From Haloarchaeobius salinus (lineage in GTDB: Archaea > Halobacteriota > Halobacteria > Halobacteriales > Natrialbaceae): 64,000 nt of DNA. Below are positions 42,565-50,256 of the stretch, piece by piece (positions within the stretch are counted from its first letter, which is position 1; each line of letters starts with the position of its first letter). The DNA is taken from the NCBI RefSeq assembly GCF_024464185.1, contig NZ_JANHAU010000005.1:186001-250000 (forward strand), read 5' to 3'. The notes under the pieces are model-generated. The model saw nothing but the letters and a program-made list of their open reading frames with translations. It was not told the origin of the DNA and ran no database searches. The position numbers and the translations under genes were made by a program.

Positions 42565-44040
42565 GTGTCGGACGACCCCATCGCGACGATTCGTCGGGGT
42601 GCGAGCGCCTCGCTCGCGGCCAGTGTCCTCGACAAGGTCGCGAACGTCGTGCTGGTCGTCGTGCTCGCGCGTGTCCTGCTCACACCCGCGGAGTACGGCC
42701 TGCTGAACGTCGCGCTCGCCGCCCTGTCGATCGTCTCCATCGTGGCGACGCTGGGACTGCCGAAGTCGACGGCCCGGTACGTGAACGAGTACCTGGACGG
42801 TGAGTCGGGACAGATCCCCCACGTCCTCCGGACCGGTGCGAAGGCCGTCGGTCTGACGACACTCGTCGTGGTCCTCGCGCTCGCCGTCTTCCACCGCCAC
42901 CTCGCCGACCTGATCGGACAACCGAGCGTCGCGCCGTTCTTGCTCGTGGGCACGCTCTACGTCGCCGTCCGGGCCGGCTTCAAGTTCGTCAACGCCGTGT
43001 TCCAGGGGTTGAACCGGGTCGACCTCAGCGCGCTCACCGCCGGGGTCAACGGCGTCGCCCGTGTGACGTTCGCGGTGGGGCTGGTCGTCCTCGGACTGGG
43101 TACCTACGGGGCGTTCCTCGGCTACGTCGCGGGCTACACCCTCGCCGCGGCGGTCGGTGCCGTCCTCCTCGTCGGCCGCGTCTACAACCCGACCGATTCC
43201 GCGAGCGAGATGGAGCCCGGTCTGAGCCGCCGGCTCGTCGAGTACGCCGTCCCGCTGACGGCGACGCGTGGCGCGAACGTCCTCGACAAGAAGGTCGACG
43301 TCGTGCTGGTCGGCTCGCTGGCGAGCCTCGCGGCGGCCGGCTACTACACCGTCGCCAAGCAGCTCTCCGACATCGTGTCGATGCCGGCGGCGTCGTTCGG
43401 CTTCGCGCTCTCGCCGGTCCTGGGTGAACAGTCCGGGGCGGGCGACCGCGAGCGTGCGGCCCGGCTCTACGAGCAGTCGCTCACGTACGTCATGCTCTGC
43501 TACGTGCCGGCGTGTGTGGGGCTGGTGCTCGTCGCCCGGCCGACCGTCGTCTACGTCTTCGGCGCGGCGTACGCGCCGGCGGTGCCGGTCGTCCAGGTGT
43601 TCAGCGGCTTCATCCTCGTCAACGCCGTCAACAAGATCACGAGCGACGCGCTCGACTACATGGGGAGGGCCCGGGCCAGGGCGACCGTCAAGAGCGCGAT
43701 GGCGGTGTCGAACGCCGGCCTGAACGTCCTGCTCATCCCGGTGTACGGTGCGGTCGGCGCGGCCGTCGCGACCGTCTTCACGTACACCATCTACACGGGG
43801 ACGAACGTGTACGTCATCCACACCGAGCTCGGGCTCCACCCGCTGCGACTCGCTCGACGTGCGGCGGTCGTCTGTGTCATCGCGGTCGGGATGGGGGTCG
43901 TCGTCACGCTCGCACTCCCGCTCGTCGGCGGACTCGCGACGCTGCTCGGGGTCGTCGGCGTCGGTGCCGGCGTCTGGGCCGCCCTCGGCGTCGGTTCCGG
44001 CCTGCTCGACGTGGAGCAGCTCCGGTCGTTCGTCCGGTGA
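42565..44040 (+). CDS. oligosaccharide flippase (Wzx/RfbX-like)
   Basis: A 491-residue membrane protein of the MOP superfamily with about 14 helices. IRRGASASLAASVLDKVANV is the typical start, LTPAEYGLLNVALAALSIVS the second region, YAVPLTATRGANVLDKKVDV the start of the second half, and YYTVAKQLSDIVSMPAASFG follows. It would move the lipid-linked oligosaccharide across the membrane. The start is a GTG 1 bp after the stop of the upstream membrane protein; an alternative GTG 9 bp earlier overlaps that gene. Both form one operon behind a TAACAA promoter. Confidence 0.92.
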   Translation: MSDDPIATIRRGASASLAASVLDKVANVVLVVVLARVLLTPAEYGLLNVALAALSIVSIVATLGLPKSTARYVNEYLDGESGQIPHVLRTGAKAVGLTTLVVVLALAVFHRHLADLIGQPSVAPFLLVGTLYVAVRAGFKFVNAVFQGLNRVDLSALTAGVNGVARVTFAVGLVVLGLGTYGAFLGYVAGYTLAAAVGAVLLVGRVYNPTDSASEMEPGLSRRLVEYAVPLTATRGANVLDKKVDVVLVGSLASLAAAGYYTVAKQLSDIVSMPAASFGFALSPVLGEQSGAGDRERAARLYEQSLTYVMLCYVPACVGLVLVARPTVVYVFGAAYAPAVPVVQVFSGFILVNAVNKITSDALDYMGRARARATVKSAMAVSNAGLNVLLIPVYGAVGAAVATVFTYTIYTGTNVYVIHTELGLHPLRLARRAAVVCVIAVGMGVVVTLALPLVGGLATLLGVVGVGAGVWAALGVGSGLLDVEQLRSFVR

Positions 44041-44063
44041 CCGCCGGCGTCGTGCCGGCGACC

Positions 44064-44366
44064 TCAGAAGGAGACGTTGTGTTCGTCGCGGGGTCCGTCC
44101 GTCGAGGCGGCCTGCCCACCCCGGTCGTCGTAGAACTTCCGCCCGACGTGCCGCTCGTCGAGGTTGCAGACGAGGTGCTCGTACAGGGCCGTCGCGCTGT
44201 CGAACGACGCGTCGTCAGCGGGGGCCAGCAGGTCGCCGATGGTCGTCGTCGCGTCGACGCCGGGGGCGGTCACCTCGACCAGTCCCAGCCGTCGGCGGAC
44301 CTCGTCGCCGGCGACGGGGTAGTCGAGTGCGAAGCCGAGGTAGGGTTCCAGTTCGTTCGGGCGCAT
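44064..44366 (-). CDS. DUF5789-like small protein
   Basis: A 100-residue soluble protein. FALDYPVAGDEVRRRLGLVE, TTTIGDLLAPADDASFDSAT and ALYEHLVCNLDE match the pattern of haloarchaeal DUF5789 proteins (strand, helix pair, FDSA-x-ALYE). The C-terminal 25 residues are unstructured and variable. Function unknown. It is convergent with the flippase gene and separates it from the epimerase gene. Confidence 0.7.
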   Translation of the reverse strand: MRPNELEPYLGFALDYPVAGDEVRRRLGLVEVTAPGVDATTTIGDLLAPADDASFDSATALYEHLVCNLDERHVGRKFYDDRGGQAASTDGPRDEHNVSF

Positions 44367-44481
44367 GGTGGGTGGGGGTCTGACCGACTCGGTCGGCCGT
44401 GTAGAGTCCCACGTCGGTGGGGGGTAAAGGCGCAGGACCGTTCACCGGTGAAGGCCGCCCGTTCCGAGCAGCAGACGGTGC

Positions 44482-44491
44482 ATAACAAACC
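44482..44491 (+). promoter_or_regulatory. TAACAA promoter box (ATAACAAACC)
   Basis: TAACAA is 28-33 bp before the ATG of the epimerase gene. The spacing favours that ATG over an upstream in-frame GTG. Confidence 0.65.
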
Positions 44492-44515
44492 CCGTCGGCC
44501 GTGCCAGTGTGGGGG

Positions 44516-45493
44516 ATGCCAGCCAGTCACGACACCGCCACCGGCGTGGGTCGAAGCCCGGATGAATCGTCGCCAGGTGCGACAGCAGCACTCGCGGACG
44601 CCACTGTCCTCGTCACCGGTGGAGCGGGCTTCATCGGCCAGCGGCTCGTCGAGGTGCTCGCGCCAGTCGCCGACACCCGTGTCCTCGACCATCGGGCGAA
44701 CGGCCACGGGACAGTGCTGCCCGACCAGGTCGCGGTGCTGGACGGGGACGTGACGGAGTCGGCGGACCTCGCGGCGGCGATGGCCGGCGTGGACGTCGTG
44801 TTCCACCTCGCGGCGTGCTCGTCGGTACCGGCGACACTCGAGCAGCCGACGCGCTCGCTCGACGTGAACGCCGTCGGGACCGCGGCAGTGCTCGACCGGG
44901 CACGCCGGCAGGACGCACGGGTCGTGGTCGCGTCGAGTGCCGCGGTGTACGGCCGGCCGACGGAGACGCCGATCCCCGAGGATGCGCCGCTCCGCCCCCG
45001 GAGCCCCTACGGCATCGGCAAGCTCGCGGCCGACCGCTACGCGCGGCGGTACGAGGACTGGTACGACGTCCCGGCGGTCGCGCTGCGGTTCTTCAACGTC
45101 TACGGGCCGGGACAACGGAACGGTGTCCTCGCCACGTTCCTCTCTCGTGCCCGGGAGGGCGAACCGCTCGTGATCCACGGTGACGGCACGCAGACGCGGG
45201 ACTTCGTCCACGTCGACGACGTAGTACGGTCGATGCTCGCCGCGGCGACGACCGACGCCACGGGCGAAGCGTTCAACGTCGGTACCGGCGAGACGACGAC
45301 GGTTCGGGAGCTCGCACGGCTCGTCCAGGAGACGGTGCCAGGCGGGGTCGACGTGCTCCACGACGACCCGCGTCCGGCCGACATCGAACACAGCTGTGCT
45401 GACGTCCGGAAGGCACGCGAGGAGCTGGGGTTCGAGGCGGAGGTGGCTCTCGAAGCGGGCCTGCGGCGACTCGCGGCGCGGTCGGACGCCTGA
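44516..45493 (+). CDS. NAD-dependent nucleotide-sugar epimerase/dehydratase (extended SDR)
   Basis: A 325-residue extended short-chain dehydrogenase. The NAD motif VLVTGGAGFIGQRLVEVL is preceded by an extra ~35-residue N-terminal segment. VVFHLAACSSVPATLEQPTR, VASSAAVYG (catalytic serine region) and SPYGIGKLAADRYARRYEDW (Tyr and Lys of YxxxK) are intact. LRFFNVYGPGQ and RDFVHVDDVVRSML are typical of UDP-glucose 4-epimerases and relatives. It would supply UDP-galactose or a related sugar. It is convergent with the ParB-fold protein gene, 12 bp away. Confidence 0.9.
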   Translation: MPASHDTATGVGRSPDESSPGATAALADATVLVTGGAGFIGQRLVEVLAPVADTRVLDHRANGHGTVLPDQVAVLDGDVTESADLAAAMAGVDVVFHLAACSSVPATLEQPTRSLDVNAVGTAAVLDRARRQDARVVVASSAAVYGRPTETPIPEDAPLRPRSPYGIGKLAADRYARRYEDWYDVPAVALRFFNVYGPGQRNGVLATFLSRAREGEPLVIHGDGTQTRDFVHVDDVVRSMLAAATTDATGEAFNVGTGETTTVRELARLVQETVPGGVDVLHDDPRPADIEHSCADVRKAREELGFEAEVALEAGLRRLAARSDA

Positions 45494-45505
45494 ACCTGTC
45501 CGAAC

Positions 45506-46300
45506 TCAGTCGAGCAGCGGTCTGATGTCGGGGTGATCGGCGTGCCGGCCGGGGGCGACACGACCCGCCGCGACGTCGTCGCGGAACGACTGCCAGCCCT
45601 CGTGTCTCACCATGATGCGGACCGGTATCGACTCGACGTCCAGCAGTTTCGCGATGGCGAGTCTGTTCCGGCCGTCGCAGAACAGGAACCCGCCGTCGCG
45701 GCCGACGTGGACGGCGATATCGTCCTCGATACGGCGCGCGAGCCCGTTCGGGCGGTCCTTCCGGGCGGGCTCCATGCCGTCGGCTCCGAGCAGTTCTGCC
45801 TGGGACCTGACACCGTTGCTGGCGATGTTGGCGTACAGCCGGTCGAGGTCGGCACACCGCTGCTCGAGGTCCGCACGACAGGTACAGCCCCACTTTGACG
45901 CACCGCCCCCTATCTCCTCGAGTGTCTCCGCGAAGAACGCGGTCTCCTCCCAGGGTACCCCCTCCTGGAAGTGCGCCCGGAACGACCGGTAGAGCGTTCG
46001 GTCGGTGAACCGCTCGGGATGCCGGTCCCAGTTCCCGCCGACCACCTGTCCCGCCCGCCGGTACTTCGGTTCGTCGTCGAAGAACTCGGCGGTGCGCTCG
46101 ACGGCCGACGGTGGGATGCGGTCGACGCGGAACGGGTCGATGGGTGCGTCGTCCGACAGGTACGACCGCAGCTTGACCGCCGTCAGGTAGGTGCCGGCGT
46201 AGATCGAGCGAGCGTGGCGGAGCGGACGGCTGGTCCACGGGTACGCGGAAACGGTCCGGCGACCGAGTGCCCTGACGGCTCGTTCAATCGAGACGCTCAT
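45506..46300 (-). CDS. ParB/sulfiredoxin-fold protein of the glycan locus
   Basis: A 264-residue protein of uncertain role. The C-terminal third has the ParB/Srx-like phrase GRDGGFLFCDGRNRLAIAKL followed by VESIPVRIMVRHEGW, where DGRNRLAIAKLL resembles the DGxHRxxA nucleotide-binding motif. The N-terminal two-thirds (YLTAVKLRSYLSDDAPIDPF, EFFDDEPKYRRAGQVVGGNW) has no known domain; CTCRADLEQRCADLDRLYA carries three cysteines. No DNA-partitioning partner is nearby. Similar proteins occur in haloarchaeal surface-glycan loci, so a kinase or transferase role on a glycan is possible, but this is a guess. Confidence 0.6.
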   Translation of the reverse strand: MSVSIERAVRALGRRTVSAYPWTSRPLRHARSIYAGTYLTAVKLRSYLSDDAPIDPFRVDRIPPSAVERTAEFFDDEPKYRRAGQVVGGNWDRHPERFTDRTLYRSFRAHFQEGVPWEETAFFAETLEEIGGGASKWGCTCRADLEQRCADLDRLYANIASNGVRSQAELLGADGMEPARKDRPNGLARRIEDDIAVHVGRDGGFLFCDGRNRLAIAKLLDVESIPVRIMVRHEGWQSFRDDVAAGRVAPGRHADHPDIRPLLD

Positions 46301-46614
46301 GGCCCACCAGTAACACCCTGTTTTCTGTCATGTATTCTGGTCCACAGCTGAAAACAGCTCTATAACAATCCGGGTCGGCCTCCAAGGAGTTTCTGGGGTG
46401 GCCGTGAAGCGGCGCTCCGTGGTCGAGAGTCACCAGTCTCTCACCCCCCAGACCCCCTGCGACTGAACGTCGTCACTACCCATCCACCGACTCCGGGGTT
46501 CACGTTCCGCCCACGCCCGACGTGGATTCACCATCCGCTTCGCCACCCCCTTTCCTGAAATCGACACGTACCGAGCTGTGCCTGTGCTCGGTGTGCGAAC
46601 AGCGTGCTCCACGG
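46301..46614. other. intergenic region with an orphan TAACAA box
   Basis: A 314-bp gap between two leftward genes. It should carry the promoter of the ParB-fold gene; AATACATGAC about 30 bp upstream may serve. A TAACAA box on the plus strand at 46363-46368 faces no annotated gene. A 20-codon GTG ORF (46404-46466) is the only ORF at the right distance and is weak. The right end looks like a 3' untranslated region of the Gfo gene. Confidence 0.5.
46362..46371 (+). promoter_or_regulatory. orphan TAACAA promoter box (ATAACAATCC)
   Basis: Matches the shared box over its whole length but drives rightward transcription into a region with no plus-strand gene, antisense to the Gfo gene. The identical decamer is used at 49643-49652. 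Confidence 0.5.
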
Positions 46615-47724
46615 TCACTCGTCGTCGACGAGGGTGTGCTCGGTGCTGCTCTCCTGCGGCCCGGTCGCGGCGTCACGGATGGCCTGCTGGAGCCGGACGG
46701 TCCACTGGCCTTCCGAGAGCGGTACGGGCATCGGCTCGCCCGCCTCGATGGCCCTGGCGGTCTCGTCGTACTGGTAGAAGTGGCCGTTGAGCTGCTTCTC
46801 GGACTCCCAGCTGCCGTCACGTGCGCGACGGGCGACCGCCCCGAGGTTCTCGAGCGTCGAGCGCCCCCGGGCGAGGACCTCGTCGGCGTTCTTCATCGCA
46901 CGGGCCTTCGAGGAGGCCTTGTAGTCGCGTTCCAGCGGCACGAGCGACTGCGAGACGAGGTCGACGACGAGCGAGCCCTCCTCGCCGTGAACGTACAGCG
47001 AGCGGTGCGGGACCGTCCCCGAGAGCATCGTCGCCGAGCAGAGCCGGCCGTCGCCGGTCGGGTACTGGATCGTCGCGCCATCGTAGCCGAACTCCATCTC
47101 GTACTCGCCGCCGAGGGTCGTCGTCGCCTGCACGGCGTCCTCGTCCCGGGGGTAGCCGCCGACGTTCAGCAGGATGTACAGCGGGTGGGGGAGTCCCTCC
47201 TCGAACTCGCCCCCGACCAGCTCGAAGCTCCACTCGCCACGGTTCGGCACGTCGGGCCGGGTCGACCCGGTGTACAGCAGGTCGACTCCCCGGATGGTCC
47301 CCAGCTCGCCGGCTTCGATGCGTTCGCGGGCCTCCCGTATCGCCGGGCCGAACAGGTGGTTGTGGACGACCGACGCCGGCACGTCGTTGGCCTGGGCGGC
47401 GTCCGCGATGTCCTCGACGGCCCGCACGGTCTCCGTCACGGGTTTCTCGATGAGCACCGGGATGCCGCGCTCGATGGCGGTGACGGCGATGTCGCGGTGG
47501 GTCCTGACCGGCGTGCAGACGTGGAGCCAGTCGAGGGACTCGCTGTCGAGCATGTGGTCCAGGTCGGTGTAGGGCGTGATGGCGTGCCGGCGGGCCGCCG
47601 CCCGGGCCGCCTCGCCGTCGAGATCCGCGATGGCAACGAGTTCGGTCCGTGGGCAGGCCGAGAGGCCGGAGAGGTGGGTCTCCGAGACGGTCCCGGCACC
47701 GACGACTGCTGTCGTGAGTGTCAT
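46615..47724 (-). CDS. Gfo/Idh/MocA-family sugar dehydrogenase (third)
   Basis: A 369-residue NAD-dependent oxidoreductase. The Rossmann motif AVVGAGTVSETHLSGLSACP is followed by HVCTPVRTHRDIAVTAIERG and VLIEKPVTETVRAVEDIADA. The C-terminal domain contains VVHNHLFGPAIREARERIEA and a long insert (NRGEWSFELVGGEFEEGLPH). It is more distant from the two WbpB-like enzymes and has no aminotransferase partner, so a plain sugar oxidation or reduction is likely. MTLTTAVVG is taken as the start since GGTAG lies just before it; an ATG 12 bp upstream is possible. A TAACGA variant box lies 30-35 bp upstream. Confidence 0.87.
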   Translation of the reverse strand: MTLTTAVVGAGTVSETHLSGLSACPRTELVAIADLDGEAARAAARRHAITPYTDLDHMLDSESLDWLHVCTPVRTHRDIAVTAIERGIPVLIEKPVTETVRAVEDIADAAQANDVPASVVHNHLFGPAIREARERIEAGELGTIRGVDLLYTGSTRPDVPNRGEWSFELVGGEFEEGLPHPLYILLNVGGYPRDEDAVQATTTLGGEYEMEFGYDGATIQYPTGDGRLCSATMLSGTVPHRSLYVHGEEGSLVVDLVSQSLVPLERDYKASSKARAMKNADEVLARGRSTLENLGAVARRARDGSWESEKQLNGHFYQYDETARAIEAGEPMPVPLSEGQWTVRLQQAIRDAATGPQESSTEHTLVDDE

Positions 47725-47750
47725 GCTACCTGCCATGGACCGTGGCACGG

Positions 47751-47760
47751 GTTTCGTTAT
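47751..47760 (-). promoter_or_regulatory. TAACGA variant promoter box (ATAACGAAAC)
   Basis: A one-base variant of the TAACAA box, 30-35 bp before the Gfo ATG on the minus strand. Confidence 0.5.
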
Positions 47761-47822
47761 GCGGCGGGAGTCCGACGGTAGCACCCGGCTACGATGTCCG
47801 CGGATGGACGGCCGTGCCTCGA

Positions 47823-48413
47823 CTACGACCCGTGGACGAGCCTGCGGAGCCCGCCGGCCCGACGCCGCAGCCAGCCGATCCCCGGGAGCCCGTCGCGCCA
47901 CCAGAGCATCGTCGTGGTGGCCAGCAGGAGCAGTTCGAACGCGAGGTACCGTCGACCGACCGGCCCGGTGAGGAACGCGAGGAACTCGCGGTGCTGCTCG
48001 AGCAGGTGGGCCAGCGCCGGGCTGTCGGGCTGTCCCGTCGCCGTCGGCGTCAGCGGCCAGAGCAGGAAACTGGTGTCGAATCCGCCGCCGAAGACGCCCG
48101 ACGCCACCACGTCGAGCGGCAGGTGGCTGAGGTAGCCGACGCCGAACGCGACGCCCACCGCCCTGGCTCGACGCCCTCGGGCGAACAGGCCGACGACGAG
48201 GACGACGGGGACCGCGACGAGCAGCGAGTGCGCGAGCGAACGGCCGCCGGGCAGCACACCGACTCCCCACGACAGCGGCTTGTCGACGAGATCCGGGAAC
48301 AGGGCACCGACGGCCACTGCAACTGCGGCGGCGTCGGTCGGTCGACCCCCTCCCACCCGGCTTCCGAGACTGTACGCGAGGTACGCGACCGCGACGTGCT
48401 CCCAGGGCCACAC
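47823..48413 (-). CDS. YdjM/LexA-regulated-type membrane-bound metal-dependent hydrolase
   Basis: A 196-residue membrane protein. WPWEHVAVAYLAYSLGSRVG is the signature start, with the metal histidine. AVGALFPDLVDKPLSWGVGV holds the FPDxxDK motif, then GRSLAHSLLV and GYLSHLPLDVV, which supply further His and Asp ligands. Three or four membrane helices are visible. The family is predicted to be a phospholipase-like hydrolase. It starts with GTG 2 bp after the stop of the DUF1616 gene, so the two form an operon. Confidence 0.85.
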   Translation of the reverse strand: MWPWEHVAVAYLAYSLGSRVGGGRPTDAAAVAVAVGALFPDLVDKPLSWGVGVLPGGRSLAHSLLVAVPVVLVVGLFARGRRARAVGVAFGVGYLSHLPLDVVASGVFGGGFDTSFLLWPLTPTATGQPDSPALAHLLEQHREFLAFLTGPVGRRYLAFELLLLATTTMLWWRDGLPGIGWLRRRAGGLRRLVHGS

Positions 48414-48415
48414 GG

Positions 48416-49483
48416 TCAGCGGCCCCCCGGGCTGGACCCGGTCCCGGCGACACTGGGTAGCCGACCGGCGATACGTTCCCCCTCGTCGTCCTCCCCATCG
48501 TCCGCACCGTCACCGGCCTCTTCGACCGACAGCCAGAGGTAGAGCTGGTGGGCTGCGGTATCCGGGCTCGGGTTCGTGGCGACCTCGTCATCGTAGACGT
48601 AGTAGCTCAGCCGCAGGGACTCGCCGAGCAGGTCGGGAGTGACGGAGAGCTCGCGGACCACGCGCTCGCCCGCCGGCACGGTCACGGTCTCGCGTTCGAG
48701 CTGGCTCCGCTGGACGACCTGGTCGGACGGACCGATCCGCTCCACCACCGCGACGACGGTGTACGTGGTGCGAGCCCCCTCGTCGTTCTCGAAGAGCAAC
48801 GAGGCGTCCACGGACTCGTCGACGGTCACCGACCGCGGGTAGTCGGCGGCGACGTACTCGCCCGAGTCGTTCTCGGTGACGAGCGTGACGGTGGTGTGTG
48901 CGGCGTCCGGACCGGGTGCGGCGAGCCCGTGGCCGACCGACGCGACCGCGACCAGCATCGCCAGCAGGAGGACGACGTCGAGGCGGTCGAACCGACCCCC
49001 GGTGACGAGGGTGCGTGGATCGACGATCCCGTCGCGTCGTTCCGGCGGGTAGCTTCGTCGCCGGATGTAGCCAAGACCTGCACCGACCAGCGTCCACGCC
49101 ACGAGCAGCTCGAGGAACGGCACGGTGGCGAGCCCGGCCGGGAACAGAGACGAGAGCACCAGGGTACCGAGGACGACGAGCGCGACGCTCGCACCGACGG
49201 CGACGGCCAGCCGTTCGACGCGGTCGAGACTCCCTGGGTCCGTCGCGTCGGCCGCACGGACCGGCAGCAACGCGGCGACCAGTGCGTAGCCCGGGGCGAA
49301 GGTGACGACCGGGACGCCGACGATGGTCCGCCAGATCACGCTCTCGAGCACGGCGAGCAGCACGGCCGCTGCGAGGACGTAGCCGACGAGCAGCGCGAGG
49401 TCGTACGAGTACCGGGGCGCGGACTCGCCCCGGGCCGTCTCCCTCGCGGTCGGGTTCTCCTCACCGACGTGGGCGTCGCTCAT
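48416..49483 (-). CDS. DUF1616 membrane protein
   Basis: A 355-residue protein. Four membrane helices in residues 20-170 (LALLVGYVLAAAVLLAVLES, FLELLVAWTLVGAGLGYI) and the phrase VVTFAPGYALVAALLP are the DUF1616 hallmark. A further helix (VVLLLAMLVAVASVGHGL) precedes an extracytoplasmic beta domain of about 130 residues (TTVTLVTENDSGEYVAADYP). DUF1616 proteins are frequent in archaeal surface-glycan loci; their role is unknown. The ATG giving MSDAHVGEEN is the first credible start. The acidic tail of about 30 residues is variable. Confidence 0.85.
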   Translation of the reverse strand: MSDAHVGEENPTARETARGESAPRYSYDLALLVGYVLAAAVLLAVLESVIWRTIVGVPVVTFAPGYALVAALLPVRAADATDPGSLDRVERLAVAVGASVALVVLGTLVLSSLFPAGLATVPFLELLVAWTLVGAGLGYIRRRSYPPERRDGIVDPRTLVTGGRFDRLDVVLLLAMLVAVASVGHGLAAPGPDAAHTTVTLVTENDSGEYVAADYPRSVTVDESVDASLLFENDEGARTTYTVVAVVERIGPSDQVVQRSQLERETVTVPAGERVVRELSVTPDLLGESLRLSYYVYDDEVATNPSPDTAAHQLYLWLSVEEAGDGADDGEDDEGERIAGRLPSVAGTGSSPGGR

Positions 49484-49642
49484 CGTCGGGGTCGGTCGCG
49501 GGTCGTCGGGACGCTCGATGGGGGGCTGGCGCTGTCGATTCGGGTCACTATCTCGCTCTCTGGGGCGACCGTCGCATTGTAATGAGACGCCTACTCGCCA
49601 CTGCCGTCGGGGTGAGGCGGAGGAATCGACGAAACGGCGCGA

Positions 49643-49652
49643 ATAACAATCC
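49643..49652 (+). promoter_or_regulatory. TAACAA promoter box (ATAACAATCC)
   Basis: TAACAA lies 26-31 bp before the ATG of the flavin reductase gene. Confidence 0.65.
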
Positions 49653-49674
49653 GTCCAGTGAGTGATGTCGCTGC

Positions 49675-50205
49675 ATGGCAGGGACACCCGTCCAACCGGA
49701 GACGTTCAAAGCCACGCTCTCGAACAGCCCGTCCGCGGTCACGGTCGTCACCGTGTCGGGCGACGAGGGTACCGACCCGCACGGGATCACCGTCAGTTCC
49801 TTCGCCAGCGGCTCGCTCGAACCGCCGCTCGTCGTGGTCGGCATCGACCGCGAGAGCGAGACCCACGAACGACTGACCGGCGACGAGACCGGGTTCTGTG
49901 TCAACCTGCTCGCGGCCGACCAGCGCGATCTCGCCGAGCACTTCGCCGGCATCACCGACGTTGGCGACCCGTTCCGGCGGTCCCACACGGCGAGTCGGTC
50001 GGGCGCACCGGTGTTCGACGACGCCGTCGCCTTCCTCGACTGCGAGCACGTCGAGACCGTCGGGCTCGGCGATCACGTGCTCCACGTGGGACGGGTCGTC
50101 GATGCGGCCGTGCTCGACGCCTCCGCGCCGCCGCTCACCTACTGTCGCGGCGAGTGGGGGACGGTGACCGAGGACCTGCCGACGTGGCGACGGGTCGGCT
50201 CCTGA
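49675..50205 (+). CDS. flavin reductase-like FMN-binding protein
   Basis: A 176-residue split-barrel protein. FKATLSNSPSAVTVVTVSGD, DPHGITVSSFASGSLEPPLV (FMN-binding serine and threonine region), FCVNLLAADQRDLAEHFAG and CEHVETVGLGDHVLHVGRV are the family motifs. It would reduce FMN or FAD with NAD(P)H for a partner oxygenase. It is convergent with the MBL protein gene, 51 bp from its end, and both genes carry TAACAA boxes. No monooxygenase gene of the usual kind is adjacent. Confidence 0.9.
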   Translation: MAGTPVQPETFKATLSNSPSAVTVVTVSGDEGTDPHGITVSSFASGSLEPPLVVVGIDRESETHERLTGDETGFCVNLLAADQRDLAEHFAGITDVGDPFRRSHTASRSGAPVFDDAVAFLDCEHVETVGLGDHVLHVGRVVDAAVLDASAPPLTYCRGEWGTVTEDLPTWRRVGS

Positions 50206-50256
50206 GCTGTCCGCTCCCCCGAAGACGAGGTCGTACGGACCCCCTGCACCCAACGC

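Noticed and set aside
46430-46618. 62-codon minus-strand ORF after the Gfo gene
   Set aside because: It overlaps the 3' end of the Gfo gene, has no ribosome-binding site or conserved pattern, and has a basic composition unlike the acidic haloarchaeal proteome.
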